From: an uncultured Clostridia bacterium | GTDB taxonomy: Bacteria; Bacillota; Clostridia; Lachnospirales; UBA5962 | Direction: 5' to 3' | Assembly (NCBI GenBank): GCA_946481295.1 | Contig: CAMLLW010000013.1 | Location: forward strand, 1-36,545 | DNA: 36,545 nt | Shown here: positions 1 to 9,225 of the stretch, piece by piece | How positions within the stretch are numbered: position 1 is the stretch's first letter | How the letters are laid out: each line of letters starts with the position of its first letter | Notes under the pieces: model-generated | The model's database searches: none | The model's input: only the letters and a program-made list of their open reading frames with translations | Told to the model about the DNA's origin: nothing | Translations under genes and position numbers: made by a program

Positions 1-1
1 T

Positions 2-19
2 ATGTGATAACCCCCTTTT
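2..19 (-). promoter_or_regulatory. Ribosome binding site of a gene that starts at or beyond the left edge
   Basis: On the minus strand this stretch reads AAAAGGGGGTTATCACAT. A G-rich Shine-Dalgarno sequence lies nine bases before the window edge, so a start codon is expected at position 1 or just outside. The site begins a few bases after the stop codon of the DUF5711-like gene, which suggests that the next gene is co-transcribed with it. The coding sequence itself is not visible, so this is inference from spacing only. Confidence 0.4.
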
Positions 20-27
20 AAATTGTT

Positions 28-1398
28 TTATTTTTCTATACCTTCTTTATTATTCACTTCTTTATTTTTATTTTCTTTAGTATCTTTAAGTTTATTATTT
101 TCATTAGTAGTATTTTCTTTATTATTGTTTTCATTGTTCTCTTTTAATTTCATTAAACCTTCTTTAATTATACTCTTCTCTTTTACATTATCTTCTAAAT
201 CTTGTTCATTATTATAAATCTTTTTACTACGTTCTAAAATATCTGTTTCTAAAATACCTGATACTAAAATTTTATTTGTATTTTCTATAAAATTAATACT
301 TTTTATATCTTGAATTAAATTATACTGCCATAGTTTTTTCCCATTAGTATCTAATGCTAATATATGTCTATCCAAAACACCTGTTTTTAAAACAACATTA
401 TCTCCCTTTCCATTAATATAATTAATACTATTATTACTATAATATTTTCCTGTAATATTACCATCAATATCATAAAAAACTATAAAACTTTTTTTATCAT
501 TATTTTTATCTTGATCATTACTAAATACTGTAGCAATTATATTATTATTTAAATATAGAGAATGTGTTAATATATTTTTAAACTTTGAATTCCATTTTTC
601 TTGTATACCTTTAGTTTTATTAATTTCTATACCAAATATCTCTTTATCTGAAATTCCAATAAGCATATTATTATCCATAAATTTAATTTTTCCTATTAAC
701 TCTTCTTTATCTAAAATTGAACCTATTACATTATCATTAAATTCTTCATTATTTTTTTTATCTATACTATAAAGAACTATTGTAGATTTTAAATTTAATT
801 CTGTAGGACTAATATTTAAAAGGCTAATTGCTAAAATACTATTATCATTTGAAATAGAAGTAGCTATAGGAATTAAATTTTCTTCTTGTATTTCTGTTTT
901 TGTTCTTTCTACTCCTTCATCATCGTAAGTATATATTGTGTAATTATCACCATTTTGTAATATTACAGAAGCATAACCTTGATTATTAATAGAGACATTA
1001 AGTATAATATTATCAAATTTTTTATTATATAAAAGCTTATCAGAATTAGCTACATATAAGTTTTTATCTTGTTTTTCTGCAATAGCAACATAATCTTCAT
1101 TAGATGCTACCATTGGAGTTTCTGACATATTAAATACTTCTTCCCATTTTAATACACCAGAACTATTATATACCTTTACTCCATCTTTAGTTATAAAGAA
1201 AAATTCTTTTCCACAAGAATAAATTTCAGGATTGTTTCCTGCATGTTGCAATTTTATATTATTAGATTTAAAATTAATATCATTTTTTTCACTAGAATCA
1301 TTCATAAAATTAACAAATATTATACAACAAATTAATATAAAAATAATTATACTAGATAAATATATAATTTTTTGTTTTGTTGATACTTGTTTAAACAA
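28..1398 (-). CDS. Membrane-anchored DUF5711-like beta-propeller protein
   Basis: A protein of about 456 residues. One hydrophobic segment near residues 10-30 is followed by a long extracytoplasmic region made of repeated short beta-strand units (patterns such as 'ITKDGVKVYNSSGVLKW' and 'ILALDTNGKKLWQY'), typical of the PQQ/WD40-like propellers of the DUF5711 family seen in clostridia. The last roughly 40 residues are a low-complexity tail of Lys, Glu and Asn. Start choice: the in-frame ATG at 1407 touches its Shine-Dalgarno sequence (GAGGAG) with no gap, whereas the TTG at 1398 sits nine bases downstream of it, so the TTG is preferred and gives MFKQVSTKQK at the N-terminus. The function is unknown. 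A role in envelope or sporulation is only suggested by family occurrence. The family assignment is from memory of fold and layout; a different propeller family is possible. Confidence 0.6.
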   Translation of the reverse strand: MFKQVSTKQKIIYLSSIIIFILICCIIFVNFMNDSSEKNDINFKSNNIKLQHAGNNPEIYSCGKEFFFITKDGVKVYNSSGVLKWEEVFNMSETPMVASNEDYVAIAEKQDKNLYVANSDKLLYNKKFDNIILNVSINNQGYASVILQNGDNYTIYTYDDEGVERTKTEIQEENLIPIATSISNDNSILAISLLNISPTELNLKSTIVLYSIDKKNNEEFNDNVIGSILDKEELIGKIKFMDNNMLIGISDKEIFGIEINKTKGIQEKWNSKFKNILTHSLYLNNNIIATVFSNDQDKNNDKKSFIVFYDIDGNITGKYYSNNSINYINGKGDNVVLKTGVLDRHILALDTNGKKLWQYNLIQDIKSINFIENTNKILVSGILETDILERSKKIYNNEQDLEDNVKEKSIIKEGLMKLKENNENNNKENTTNENNKLKDTKENKNKEVNNKEGIEK

Positions 1399-1430
1399 AT
1401 GTATCATCTCCTCTTAGCTATATAAGATAA

Positions 1431-1459
1431 ATAATACATTTTTTTTAAAATTACCGCAA
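1431..1459 (-). promoter_or_regulatory. Putative sigma-A promoter of the DUF5711-like gene
   Basis: On the minus strand TTGCGG (1459-1454) is followed after 17 bases by TATTAT (1436-1431). The predicted start is near 1424, about ten bases before the Shine-Dalgarno site. The -35 box is weak (3 of 6 consensus bases), but the spacing is ideal. Confidence 0.45.
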
Positions 1460-1484
1460 TAAGTAAGTAAAAACATTTATTTTT

Positions 1485-2528
1485 CTATTTTTTCAACATG
1501 AATTTTTTAAGTATAAAAATTATTTCTATAAATCCAACTATGCCAAATATAGGATAAACTATTCCTACTAAATTAGAAAAACCAATATATGAAAAACAAA
1601 TTGCTAAAATAATTATAAATATTTGAACTATAGTTTCATTTAAATTAAATTTTAAAGTTATCCAATTAATAACAGAATAACCATTTGCAACAGCTGATGT
1701 AAAAATTGCTATTATTAAAACTAAAAAATAAAAGTATTCTATAGCTATGTTATATTTATGTACTAAACTAAGTATAGGTATTTGATAATTACTAACTTCT
1801 GCATAATTTAAATATAATGGTAAAGCTATACTAAACCCTAAAGTAGCTATAAATATACCACCTAATATTCCTCCAAATTTAGCAACATTCTTAGATATAA
1901 TTTTTTTATTCATAGAAGATAATATACATATAGATGTTATAACATTATAAGAAACATAAGATATTGATGAAGCTAACCACTTAATATTTAATAAATTAAT
2001 AGAACTTGTACTATTTAAAAAAACTAAATTTGTTTCATTTAAAAAACTATACATAGCTACAAATACACCACCTATTATCATAAATGGCGACATAATAGCA
2101 TTTATCCATAATACACTTTCCATACCTTTTAGAAATATAAAAAAACTAAATATACTAACTATTATAACTCCAACCCAATAAGGTAAAAAAAATGCTTGTT
2201 GTATACTAGCTCCAGATCCTGCTAACATTACAGAAAAAAGTGTAAACATAAATAGTATTACTAAAAACTCTATTATTGTTCCTACCTTCTTACCTATAAC
2301 TACATCTACAAACTCATTGTAATTTTTTATTTTATTAGTATAACAAATTTCTAGTGTTGCCCATCCTACAATACCAAATAAAATTGCAGCTAACAGTAAT
2401 CCTATAAAGCCAATATCTTTATAGCTAACAAAAAATTGCATAATTTCTTGTCCTGATAAAAACCCAGCTCCTAACATTATAGAAGCATATATTCCAGCTA
2501 TTTCAAATATTCTTTTTATACTTTTCAT
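1485..2528 (-). CDS. YkvI-like integral membrane transporter
   Basis: A 347-residue polytopic protein with about ten hydrophobic segments. The first helix carries 'GAGFLSGQE', a glycine-rich break that matches the unwound first helix of LeuT/APC-fold carriers and is characteristic of the YkvI family of Firmicutes. Family members are uncharacterised or assigned as amino-acid-type permeases, so the substrate is unknown. A strong Shine-Dalgarno sequence (GGAGGTG) stands five bases before the ATG. The gene is divergent from pepF and stands upstream of the DUF5711-like gene; no clear terminator was seen between the two, but the latter has its own possible promoter. Membrane location is certain from composition, family moderately so, substrate not at all. 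Confidence 0.75.
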   Translation of the reverse strand: MKSIKRIFEIAGIYASIMLGAGFLSGQEIMQFFVSYKDIGFIGLLLAAILFGIVGWATLEICYTNKIKNYNEFVDVVIGKKVGTIIEFLVILFMFTLFSVMLAGSGASIQQAFFLPYWVGVIIVSIFSFFIFLKGMESVLWINAIMSPFMIIGGVFVAMYSFLNETNLVFLNSTSSINLLNIKWLASSISYVSYNVITSICILSSMNKKIISKNVAKFGGILGGIFIATLGFSIALPLYLNYAEVSNYQIPILSLVHKYNIAIEYFYFLVLIIAIFTSAVANGYSVINWITLKFNLNETIVQIFIIILAICFSYIGFSNLVGIVYPIFGIVGFIEIIFILKKFMLKK

Positions 2529-2708
2529 TATTCACCTCCAAAGTTTTAATTAGATTATATGTCTTAAAAATTAAATTTATAAATAAAACAAAAATAGTTA
2601 AGAATTAAAATATTATAGTCTAATAGAAATTGCATAAATAATAATCTATATTAAATAACAAAAATTAACTCTACAATTTGCAAAAAAATAAAGAAAATTA
2701 ATAATATT

Positions 2709-2732
2709 AATGATATAATTAATAATATCATT
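2709..2732 (+). promoter_or_regulatory. Extended -10 promoter of pepF overlapped by an inverted repeat
   Basis: TGATATAAT (2711-2719) is a perfect extended -10 element, which compensates for the lack of a recognisable -35. It lies in a perfect 8-bp inverted repeat, AATGATAT (2709-2716) and ATATCATT (2725-2732), with an 8-base spacer. The predicted transcription start (about 2726) falls in the right arm, so the repeat could be a repressor site. AT-rich background makes the repeat less significant. Confidence 0.45.
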
Positions 2733-2761
2733 TTACTAAAATTTAGAAGAGGTGAACATCT

Positions 2762-4555
2762 ATGTCTATAAAAATAAAAAAACGAAGCGAAATAGATAAA
2801 CAGTACAAATGGCATATAGATGATTTAGTAAAAACTGATGCTATTTGGGAAAACCAATATACTGAAATTTTAAAAAATCTAGAGACATTCTCTAAATTTA
2901 AAGACAACTTGAATAAAGGTGCAGAAAATTTATTAAAATGCTTAGAAACTAGAGATTTGATGTCAGAAATTATAGATAAATTATATGTTTATGCTCAAAT
3001 GAAATTTCATGAAGATACAACAAATGATTTCTATCAAGGTTTATCAAATAAATCTGATTCCTTAATTGTAAACTTTTCTAGTGCAATAAGTTTTATAGAA
3101 CCTGAAATAATTTCATTAGGACAAGATACTATAAAAAAATATATAGAAAGCTGTCCAGAACTTAAATTATATGAACATTACTTTGATAATCTAATAAGAC
3201 AAGGTGAACATATTCTTAGTCCAGATCAAGAACAGATTTTAGCTAATGTTCAAGAAATTGCTGCTTCATCTAGTAATATTTATTCTATGCTAAATGATGC
3301 AGATATGAAATTTGGTTTAATAAAAGATGAAAATCAAGAAGATGTAGAATTAACTCAAGGTAGATATATATCATTCTTACAATCTAGTGATAGAAAAGTT
3401 CGACAAGAAGCTTTTAATAAATATTATGAGCAATATATATCAAAAAAATATACTTTATCAGCAATATATAGCTCTAGCGTTAAATCAGATGTTTTTTTTG
3501 CAAAAACTAGAAATTATAAAACATCTTTAGAACAAGCTCTATCAACATATAATATTCCTATAGATATTTATACTAATTTAATATCAACAGTAAACGAAAA
3601 TTTACATCTTATGCATAAGTATATTTCTATAAGAAAAAAAGCTTTAGGAGTAGAAGAACTTCATATGTATGATTTATATACACCTATAGTTAAAAACTAT
3701 AATCAAAAAGTTTCATATGATGAAGCAAAAAAAACTGTACTAGAAGCATTAAGTCCACTAGGAGAAGATTATATTCAAATATTAGAAAAAGCATTTAATA
3801 GTGGATGGATAGATGTTTATGAGAATGAAGGAAAACATAGTGGTGCATATAGCTGGGGTGCTTATGGAACTCATCCTTTTGTACTTCTTAATTTTGACAA
3901 TAAATTTGGTGATATGTTTACATTAGCTCATGAAATGGGTCATGCTATGCATAGTTACTATACATGGGATAATCAACCTTTTATATATGCTAACTATACA
4001 ATATTTCTTGCAGAAATAGCCTCTACTGTAAATGAAACTTTACTTATAAATTATTTATTAAAACAAACTACAATACCAGAAAAAACAAAATATTTGTTAA
4101 ATTATTTTATGGAACAATTTAGAGGTACATTATTTAGACAAACAATGTTTGCAGAATTTGAGATGATAACACATGATATGGTTGAAAATGGCACTCCATT
4201 AACATTAGAACTTTTAAATAATATATATCACGATTTAAATGCAAAATATTATGGTCCTGATGTAATTATTGATAAAGAAATAGATTATGAATGGGCTAGA
4301 ATACCTCATTTTTATACTGCATTTTATGTATATCAATATGCAACTGGATATTCTGCAGCAATATCATTTTCTAAAAAAATATTAGAAAATAATACATCAG
4401 ATATAGAAAAATATAAAAACTTTTTAAAAAGTGGATCTAAGAAGTATTCTATAGATATTCTTAAAGATGCAGGACTAGATATGACTACAAAAGAACCTAT
4501 TCAAAATGCATTATCTGTTTTTGAAGATATTTTAAATAAATTTGAAAAACTTTAA
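2762..4555 (+). CDS. pepF: Oligoendopeptidase F (M3 family zinc metallopeptidase)
   Basis: A 597-residue cytosolic peptidase that cleaves oligopeptides of roughly 7-17 residues, probably in recycling of imported or intracellular peptides. The zinc site is intact: HEMGH at residues 390-394 (His390, His394, catalytic Glu391) and the third ligand Glu418 in 'AEIAST', 24 residues further on, the usual M3 spacing. The C-terminal part has the Tyr-rich substrate-binding 'FYTAFYVYQYATGYSAA' segment near residue 530. Length is normal for PepF of Firmicutes. The Shine-Dalgarno sequence AGAGGTGA stands seven bases before the ATG. The HIT-family gene follows after 21 bases, so the two are probably one transcript. 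Confidence 0.95.
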   Translation: MSIKIKKRSEIDKQYKWHIDDLVKTDAIWENQYTEILKNLETFSKFKDNLNKGAENLLKCLETRDLMSEIIDKLYVYAQMKFHEDTTNDFYQGLSNKSDSLIVNFSSAISFIEPEIISLGQDTIKKYIESCPELKLYEHYFDNLIRQGEHILSPDQEQILANVQEIAASSSNIYSMLNDADMKFGLIKDENQEDVELTQGRYISFLQSSDRKVRQEAFNKYYEQYISKKYTLSAIYSSSVKSDVFFAKTRNYKTSLEQALSTYNIPIDIYTNLISTVNENLHLMHKYISIRKKALGVEELHMYDLYTPIVKNYNQKVSYDEAKKTVLEALSPLGEDYIQILEKAFNSGWIDVYENEGKHSGAYSWGAYGTHPFVLLNFDNKFGDMFTLAHEMGHAMHSYYTWDNQPFIYANYTIFLAEIASTVNETLLINYLLKQTTIPEKTKYLLNYFMEQFRGTLFRQTMFAEFEMITHDMVENGTPLTLELLNNIYHDLNAKYYGPDVIIDKEIDYEWARIPHFYTAFYVYQYATGYSAAISFSKKILENNTSDIEKYKNFLKSGSKKYSIDILKDAGLDMTTKEPIQNALSVFEDILNKFEKL

Positions 4556-4576
4556 TATTAGATAGGAGAAAATTAA

Positions 4577-4990
4577 ATGAATAATTGTATATTTTGCAAA
4601 GTTAATTCTGGAGAAATAAAATCTTATAAATTATATGAAGATAAAAATTTTATAGTAATATTAGATAGATTTCCATCTAGTGTAGGACATGCTTTAGTTA
4701 TACCAAAAGAACATTATAAAAATATATTTGAACTACCAGATGAACTATGTAAAGAACTATTTGTAGTAGTAAAAAAAATTGCAGTTGCTTTAAAAGATAC
4801 ATTTGATTTAGAAGGATTAAATATATTACAAAATAATGGTGAAATAGCTGGTCAATCTGTAAATCATTTTCATATTCATCTAATTCCAAGATATAAAAAT
4901 GATAAATTAAATTTATCTTGGGATGCAATAAATGACTCAGAAGATAAATTTGAAGAAGCTACAGAAAAAATCAAAAAATTTATAAAATAA
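4577..4990 (+). CDS. HIT-family protein (histidine triad nucleotide-binding)
   Basis: A 137-residue protein with the full histidine triad motif HFHIH at residues 97-101 followed by LIPR, and the N-terminal 'CIFCKV' of Hint-type proteins. Members bind purine nucleotides and hydrolyse phosphoramidates such as AMP-lysine; the exact physiological substrate is not known. It resembles the Firmicute Hit protein. A Shine-Dalgarno sequence (AGGAGA) is present before the ATG. It is the second gene of the pepF unit and is followed at once by a strong terminator. Confidence 0.92.
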   Translation: MNNCIFCKVNSGEIKSYKLYEDKNFIVILDRFPSSVGHALVIPKEHYKNIFELPDELCKELFVVVKKIAVALKDTFDLEGLNILQNNGEIAGQSVNHFHIHLIPRYKNDKLNLSWDAINDSEDKFEEATEKIKKFIK

Positions 4991-4995
4991 TAATA

Positions 4996-5038
4996 AAAAA
5001 AGTAAGGTATAATAATTTATATAATACCTTACTTTTTT
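4996..5038. terminator. Bidirectional terminator between hit and the SurA-N-like gene
   Basis: A perfect 15-bp stem (4996-5010 with 5024-5038) with a 13-base loop. Runs of T occur at the 3' arm on both strands, so it can end both converging units. The stop codon of the minus-strand gene (5029-5031) lies inside the stem. Confidence 0.9.
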
Positions 5039-5601
5039 ATTTTTATACTGTTCCAAACATCCCAATTTTTTTCTATATTTATATCTTTAAGTATTTTATC
5101 GTAAACAGCATTAAAATCATAATTTTTATCCTTTATAGATAATTTATTATAGATTTTTTTTTGTAATATTCTTTCCTGCATAACATTTAAAACAGTATTA
5201 TACGAAATTTTTTCTTTTTCTGTATTTGTTAGTTGATTATAAAGAACCTGTGCTTTTTTTTCAGCATCTAATTTTTCATTTTCAGATAATGTTATGCCTA
5301 ATTCTGCTTTCTTTAATAAAATAGCTTTTACAAAAGCAATATTATCTAATGCTTTTTGTTTTGCAAGTTCCTCTGCAGAAACTCCATCAAATTCTGTATT
5401 CCAAATACCTTTATCTACTAAACCTTCAAATTGTATTTTTTGTTCTCTTAAATATAATAAATATTCTTCTACAGAAATTTTATCATTATTAATAGTAGCT
5501 ATATATTTAGAATTTTCACTATTTTTAAAATAAAAAAATAATGTAATTAGAGATATCAATAAAATAAACAGTACAGCTATAAAACATTTTTTTTGTTTCA
5601 T
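5029..5601 (-). CDS. Membrane-anchored SurA-N-like chaperone lacking a PPIase domain
   Basis: A 190-residue protein. Residues 7-25 form one membrane anchor, with no lipobox cysteine, so this is not a PrsA-type lipoprotein. 'YIATINNDKISVEEYLLYLREQ' near residue 33 is the typical opening of the SurA/PrsA N-terminal chaperone domain, followed by helices. The parvulin domain usual in SurA/PrsA-type foldases is absent; the protein ends after the helical region. Clostridia often have a peptidyl-prolyl isomerase gene immediately after mfd, and this gene takes that place 102 bases downstream of mfd. It probably acts as an extracytoplasmic chaperone without isomerase activity (inference). The Shine-Dalgarno sequence is weak (GGTG), which suggests low or coupled translation. 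Confidence 0.65.
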   Translation of the reverse strand: MKQKKCFIAVLFILLISLITLFFYFKNSENSKYIATINNDKISVEEYLLYLREQKIQFEGLVDKGIWNTEFDGVSAEELAKQKALDNIAFVKAILLKKAELGITLSENEKLDAEKKAQVLYNQLTNTEKEKISYNTVLNVMQERILQKKIYNKLSIKDKNYDFNAVYDKILKDINIEKNWDVWNSIKIKK

Positions 5602-5703
5602 TAATTTGCACCAACTTTAAATCATAATTTTTATACATATAATTATAATTTATATAAAGATATAAAACAATTAATTTATATTTTTGTATTCAATTTGTAA
5701 TAT

Positions 5704-8700
5704 TCACAAATTTTCTATCATTTCTAATAAATCTCTAATTTGTTCTATATCTAATTTATCTTTATTTTTATAAGTCATATATGGTGAAATGCCTGCTGTA
5801 AATAATAATTTATCACTATTTTCTAGAACTAATTTTGTAATTTTTTCTAAATCAACTTTACTATTTTCACTAAATGATATTATAATGTTATTTTTCTTTT
5901 GAGATATAGATGTAATTCCTAATTTATTAGCAATAGATTTTAATAGTGCTATATCTAATAAATTTTGTGTTACATCAGGAATATTACCAAATCTATCAAT
6001 AATTTCATCTTGCACATCAAAAAAATCATCTCTAGTTTTTATATTAGCAATCTTTTTATATATTTCTAACTTTTGTTCTCCATTAGATATATATCTAGAT
6101 GGTATATATGCTGAAATATTTATATCTACAGATGTTTCTATATTTTCTACAATTTCTTCTCCTTTAATTTCTTTTATTGCTTCGTCTAACAATTTGCAAT
6201 ACATATCATATCCTACTATATCCATATGTCCATGTTGTTCTCCACCTAAAATATTACCTGTACCCCTTATTTCTAAATCTCTCATAGCTATTTTAAATCC
6301 AGAACCAAACTCTGTAAAATCTTTTATTGTTTGTAGTCTCTTTTCTGCAACCTCATCTAAAATTTTATTTCTTCTATACATTAGGTAGGCATAAGCAATT
6401 CTACTAGATCTTCCAACACGTCCTCGTAATTGGTAAAGCTGTGATAATCCCATTGTATCTGCATCATGAATTATTATTGTATTTGCATTTGGTATATCGA
6501 GACCTGTTTCTATAATTGTTGTACATACAAGTACATCAATATCTTTATTTATAAAATCTAGCATTATTGTTTCTATTTCATTTTCAGACATTTGTCCATG
6601 TACATATGCTATATTTGCTTCTGGTACTAATTTTTGTAACATACTAGCTGTTGAAGATATATTTTTAACGCGATTATTTAAATAATATACCTGACCATTT
6701 CTAGATAACTCTCTGTGTATTGCATCTTTAATAAACTCTTCATTATACTCCATAACATAAGTTTGTATAGGCTGTCTTTCAAGTGGAGGTTCTTCTAAAA
6801 TACTCATATCTCTTATTCCTGTTAAACTCATGTGTAATGTTCTTGGAATAGGAGTTGCTGTTAATGTTAATACATCAACATCCTTTTTTAAATTTTTTAA
6901 CTTTTCTTTGTGACCTACTCCAAAACGTTGTTCTTCATCAACAATTAATAATCCTAAATCTTTAAATTCTACATCTTTTGATAATATCCTATGTGTTCCT
7001 ATTAATATATCTACATTACCTTCTTTTAATTTCTTTAAAGTTTCTCTCTGTTGTTTAGGAGTCCTAAATCTACTTAATAATTCTATATTAATAGGAAAAT
7101 CTTTCATTCTCTGCATAAAAGTACTGTAATGTTGTTGCGCTAAAATAGTAGTTGGAACTAAATATGCAACTTGTTTATTATCTTGTACAGATTTAAATGC
7201 GGCTCTTATGGCAACTTCTGTTTTACCGTAACCAACATCTCCACAAATTAATCTATCCATAATTTTACCGCATTCCATATCTTTTTTTACATCTTCTATT
7301 GCATTTAATTGATCATCTGTTTCTTCAAATGGAAACATATCTTCAAATTCTCTTTGCCAAACAGTATCTTTACTATATTTAAAGCCTTTAGAATTTTGTC
7401 TTTTCGCATATAATTGAACTAAATCAAACGCTATTACTTTTAACTCATTTTTTGCTTTGTTTTTTGCTTTTTCCCAATCTGTACTACCAAGTTTACTTAT
7501 TTTAGGCTTAACTGATTCACCAGATACATATTTTTGTATTAAATCCATTTGATTTATAGATACATATATATTCCCACCATCTGCATAACCTAATTTTAAA
7601 TAATCTTTACTTATCCCATCTGTAACAATAGTTTCTATACCTTTATAAATTCCTACTCCATGATTATCATGTACTACATAATCTCCCAAATTAAGATCTG
7701 AAAAATTCTGAATTTTCACACCTTTTTTCTTATTACTTTTTTTAGATTTCTTCTTATCTTGTCCAAAAAATTCTTTGTCAGAAATTATAGCTAAAGATAT
7801 ATCTTCATATACAAAACCATTTGCTAAACTTCCATGTGTTATTAAAACAGTTTCTACAGTTAAAACTTCATCTTCTAATGTTTCTACATATCTACAACTT
7901 ATATTACTATTTAATAATTCCTGTACTAATCTTAAACCTTTTACTTTTGTTCCAGATAATATAACAACTCGTATTTTTTGTTTTTTCCAAAAATTTAAAT
8001 CTTCTATCAATAAATCTATCCTATTTTTAAATGTATTTGTAGAATGAACTTCAAATTCTGTAGTAAAATTAGGATTAAAGTCTTTAGTACTTTGACCTAA
8101 AGTTGAAAATAATATTTGGGTAAATTTTTTTAATTTACTTAAAATAACATCAAAGTTAAAAACCATTTTTATACTAGATGGTAACATATAACCTTTTAAA
8201 ATACGATTCATAACACTTTTTATGAATTCTTCAAATTCATCATCAGCTTTTTTTCTTATTTTAGATGGTTCATCTAAATAAATTAAAGTTTCACTTGATA
8301 AATAATCTAATAAAGTAACTTCTTCTTTATAAAAATATTGAGCATAGCTATCAACTCCATTAAAAGATTTATTTTCTTTTAATTTATTTATTATATTTAA
8401 AATATACTCTTCTAATCGATTTGCTTCCTCATATAAACCTCGAGAATTATAATCCTTTACTGTATTAACATATTCTTCTTCAATTAAATTAACTGCATTT
8501 TCTAATTCTTCTTCATTATAAATAAGCTCTCTTGTAGGAAAAATGCTAATCTTATCTATATTTTCTATAGATCTTTGACTTCTAGAATCTAAAATTCTTA
8601 TAGAGTCAACTTCGTTATCCCAAAACTCTATACGAATAGCATTATCATTAGTTATTGGAAAGATATCTAAAATACCTCCTCTTATAGAAAATTGTCCAGA

Positions 8701-9213
8701 ATTTTCTACTAAATTTCTTCTTTCATATCCTAAGAAAACTAATTTTTCAATTAAATTATCGAGTGGTAAAATATCTCCAACAGAAATTTCTAAAATTGAA
8801 TTTTTAAAATTATTTAAAGGAGTTAATCTATCAAATAAACTTTCTATAGATAACACAATTATATTTTTTTCATTACTTAATATAGATTTTATAACTTCAA
8901 ATCTTTGCTTAATAATATCAATACTTTTAACATCTGCATTATAAAAAATAATATCCTTAGAAGGATAAAATAAAATATTATAATCATTTTTAAAAAAGAA
9001 CTTAATATCGTCTAAGATTTCTTTTGCTTTTAATTCTGAATAAGTAATTATACAAATAGGCTTTTTAACTTCTAACGCCATACCCGCTATTAGATGTGCT
9101 TTTTGAGAATCTAAAACACCTTTTACTAAAATAGGTGAAATCTTATCATTTATAGAATTTTTGATATTATTAAAACTCTTTAAATCATTTAATGGTTTTA
9201 ATATAGAATTCAA
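5704..9213 (-). CDS. mfd: Transcription-repair coupling factor Mfd
   Basis: A 1169-residue ATP-dependent translocase that removes RNA polymerase stalled at DNA damage and recruits UvrA. Order of domains: UvrB-like N-terminal module (about 1-350) with 'GQFSIRGGILDIFP' near 173-186; RNA-polymerase-interacting CarD-like domain at about 503-560 ('GDYVVHDNHGVGIY'); superfamily 2 motor with Walker A GDVGYGKTE (658-666), DEEQ (759-762) and TATPIPRTLHMS (785-796); C-terminal regulatory domain. The length is as expected. The start is TTG at 9213, supported by AGTGAGG about ten bases upstream and by absence of a better start; that site lies within the end of pth, so the genes are translationally linked. 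It lies in the conserved glmU-prs-pth-mfd order. Confidence 0.97.
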   Translation of the reverse strand: MNSILKPLNDLKSFNNIKNSINDKISPILVKGVLDSQKAHLIAGMALEVKKPICIITYSELKAKEILDDIKFFFKNDYNILFYPSKDIIFYNADVKSIDIIKQRFEVIKSILSNEKNIIVLSIESLFDRLTPLNNFKNSILEISVGDILPLDNLIEKLVFLGYERRNLVENSGQFSIRGGILDIFPITNDNAIRIEFWDNEVDSIRILDSRSQRSIENIDKISIFPTRELIYNEEELENAVNLIEEEYVNTVKDYNSRGLYEEANRLEEYILNIINKLKENKSFNGVDSYAQYFYKEEVTLLDYLSSETLIYLDEPSKIRKKADDEFEEFIKSVMNRILKGYMLPSSIKMVFNFDVILSKLKKFTQILFSTLGQSTKDFNPNFTTEFEVHSTNTFKNRIDLLIEDLNFWKKQKIRVVILSGTKVKGLRLVQELLNSNISCRYVETLEDEVLTVETVLITHGSLANGFVYEDISLAIISDKEFFGQDKKKSKKSNKKKGVKIQNFSDLNLGDYVVHDNHGVGIYKGIETIVTDGISKDYLKLGYADGGNIYVSINQMDLIQKYVSGESVKPKISKLGSTDWEKAKNKAKNELKVIAFDLVQLYAKRQNSKGFKYSKDTVWQREFEDMFPFEETDDQLNAIEDVKKDMECGKIMDRLICGDVGYGKTEVAIRAAFKSVQDNKQVAYLVPTTILAQQHYSTFMQRMKDFPINIELLSRFRTPKQQRETLKKLKEGNVDILIGTHRILSKDVEFKDLGLLIVDEEQRFGVGHKEKLKNLKKDVDVLTLTATPIPRTLHMSLTGIRDMSILEEPPLERQPIQTYVMEYNEEFIKDAIHRELSRNGQVYYLNNRVKNISSTASMLQKLVPEANIAYVHGQMSENEIETIMLDFINKDIDVLVCTTIIETGLDIPNANTIIIHDADTMGLSQLYQLRGRVGRSSRIAYAYLMYRRNKILDEVAEKRLQTIKDFTEFGSGFKIAMRDLEIRGTGNILGGEQHGHMDIVGYDMYCKLLDEAIKEIKGEEIVENIETSVDINISAYIPSRYISNGEQKLEIYKKIANIKTRDDFFDVQDEIIDRFGNIPDVTQNLLDIALLKSIANKLGITSISQKKNNIIISFSENSKVDLEKITKLVLENSDKLLFTAGISPYMTYKNKDKLDIEQIRDLLEMIENL

Positions 9214-9225
9214 ATTATTTCAACC

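Noticed and set aside
23-217. 64-residue frame on the plus strand opposite the DUF5711-like gene
   Set aside because: Phe/Leu/Ser repeats arise from the complement of Lys/Asn/Glu codons in the low-complexity tail. There is no ribosome binding site. Other antisense frames (for example 4698-4928, 29798-30013, 31802-32041) are rejected for the same reason.
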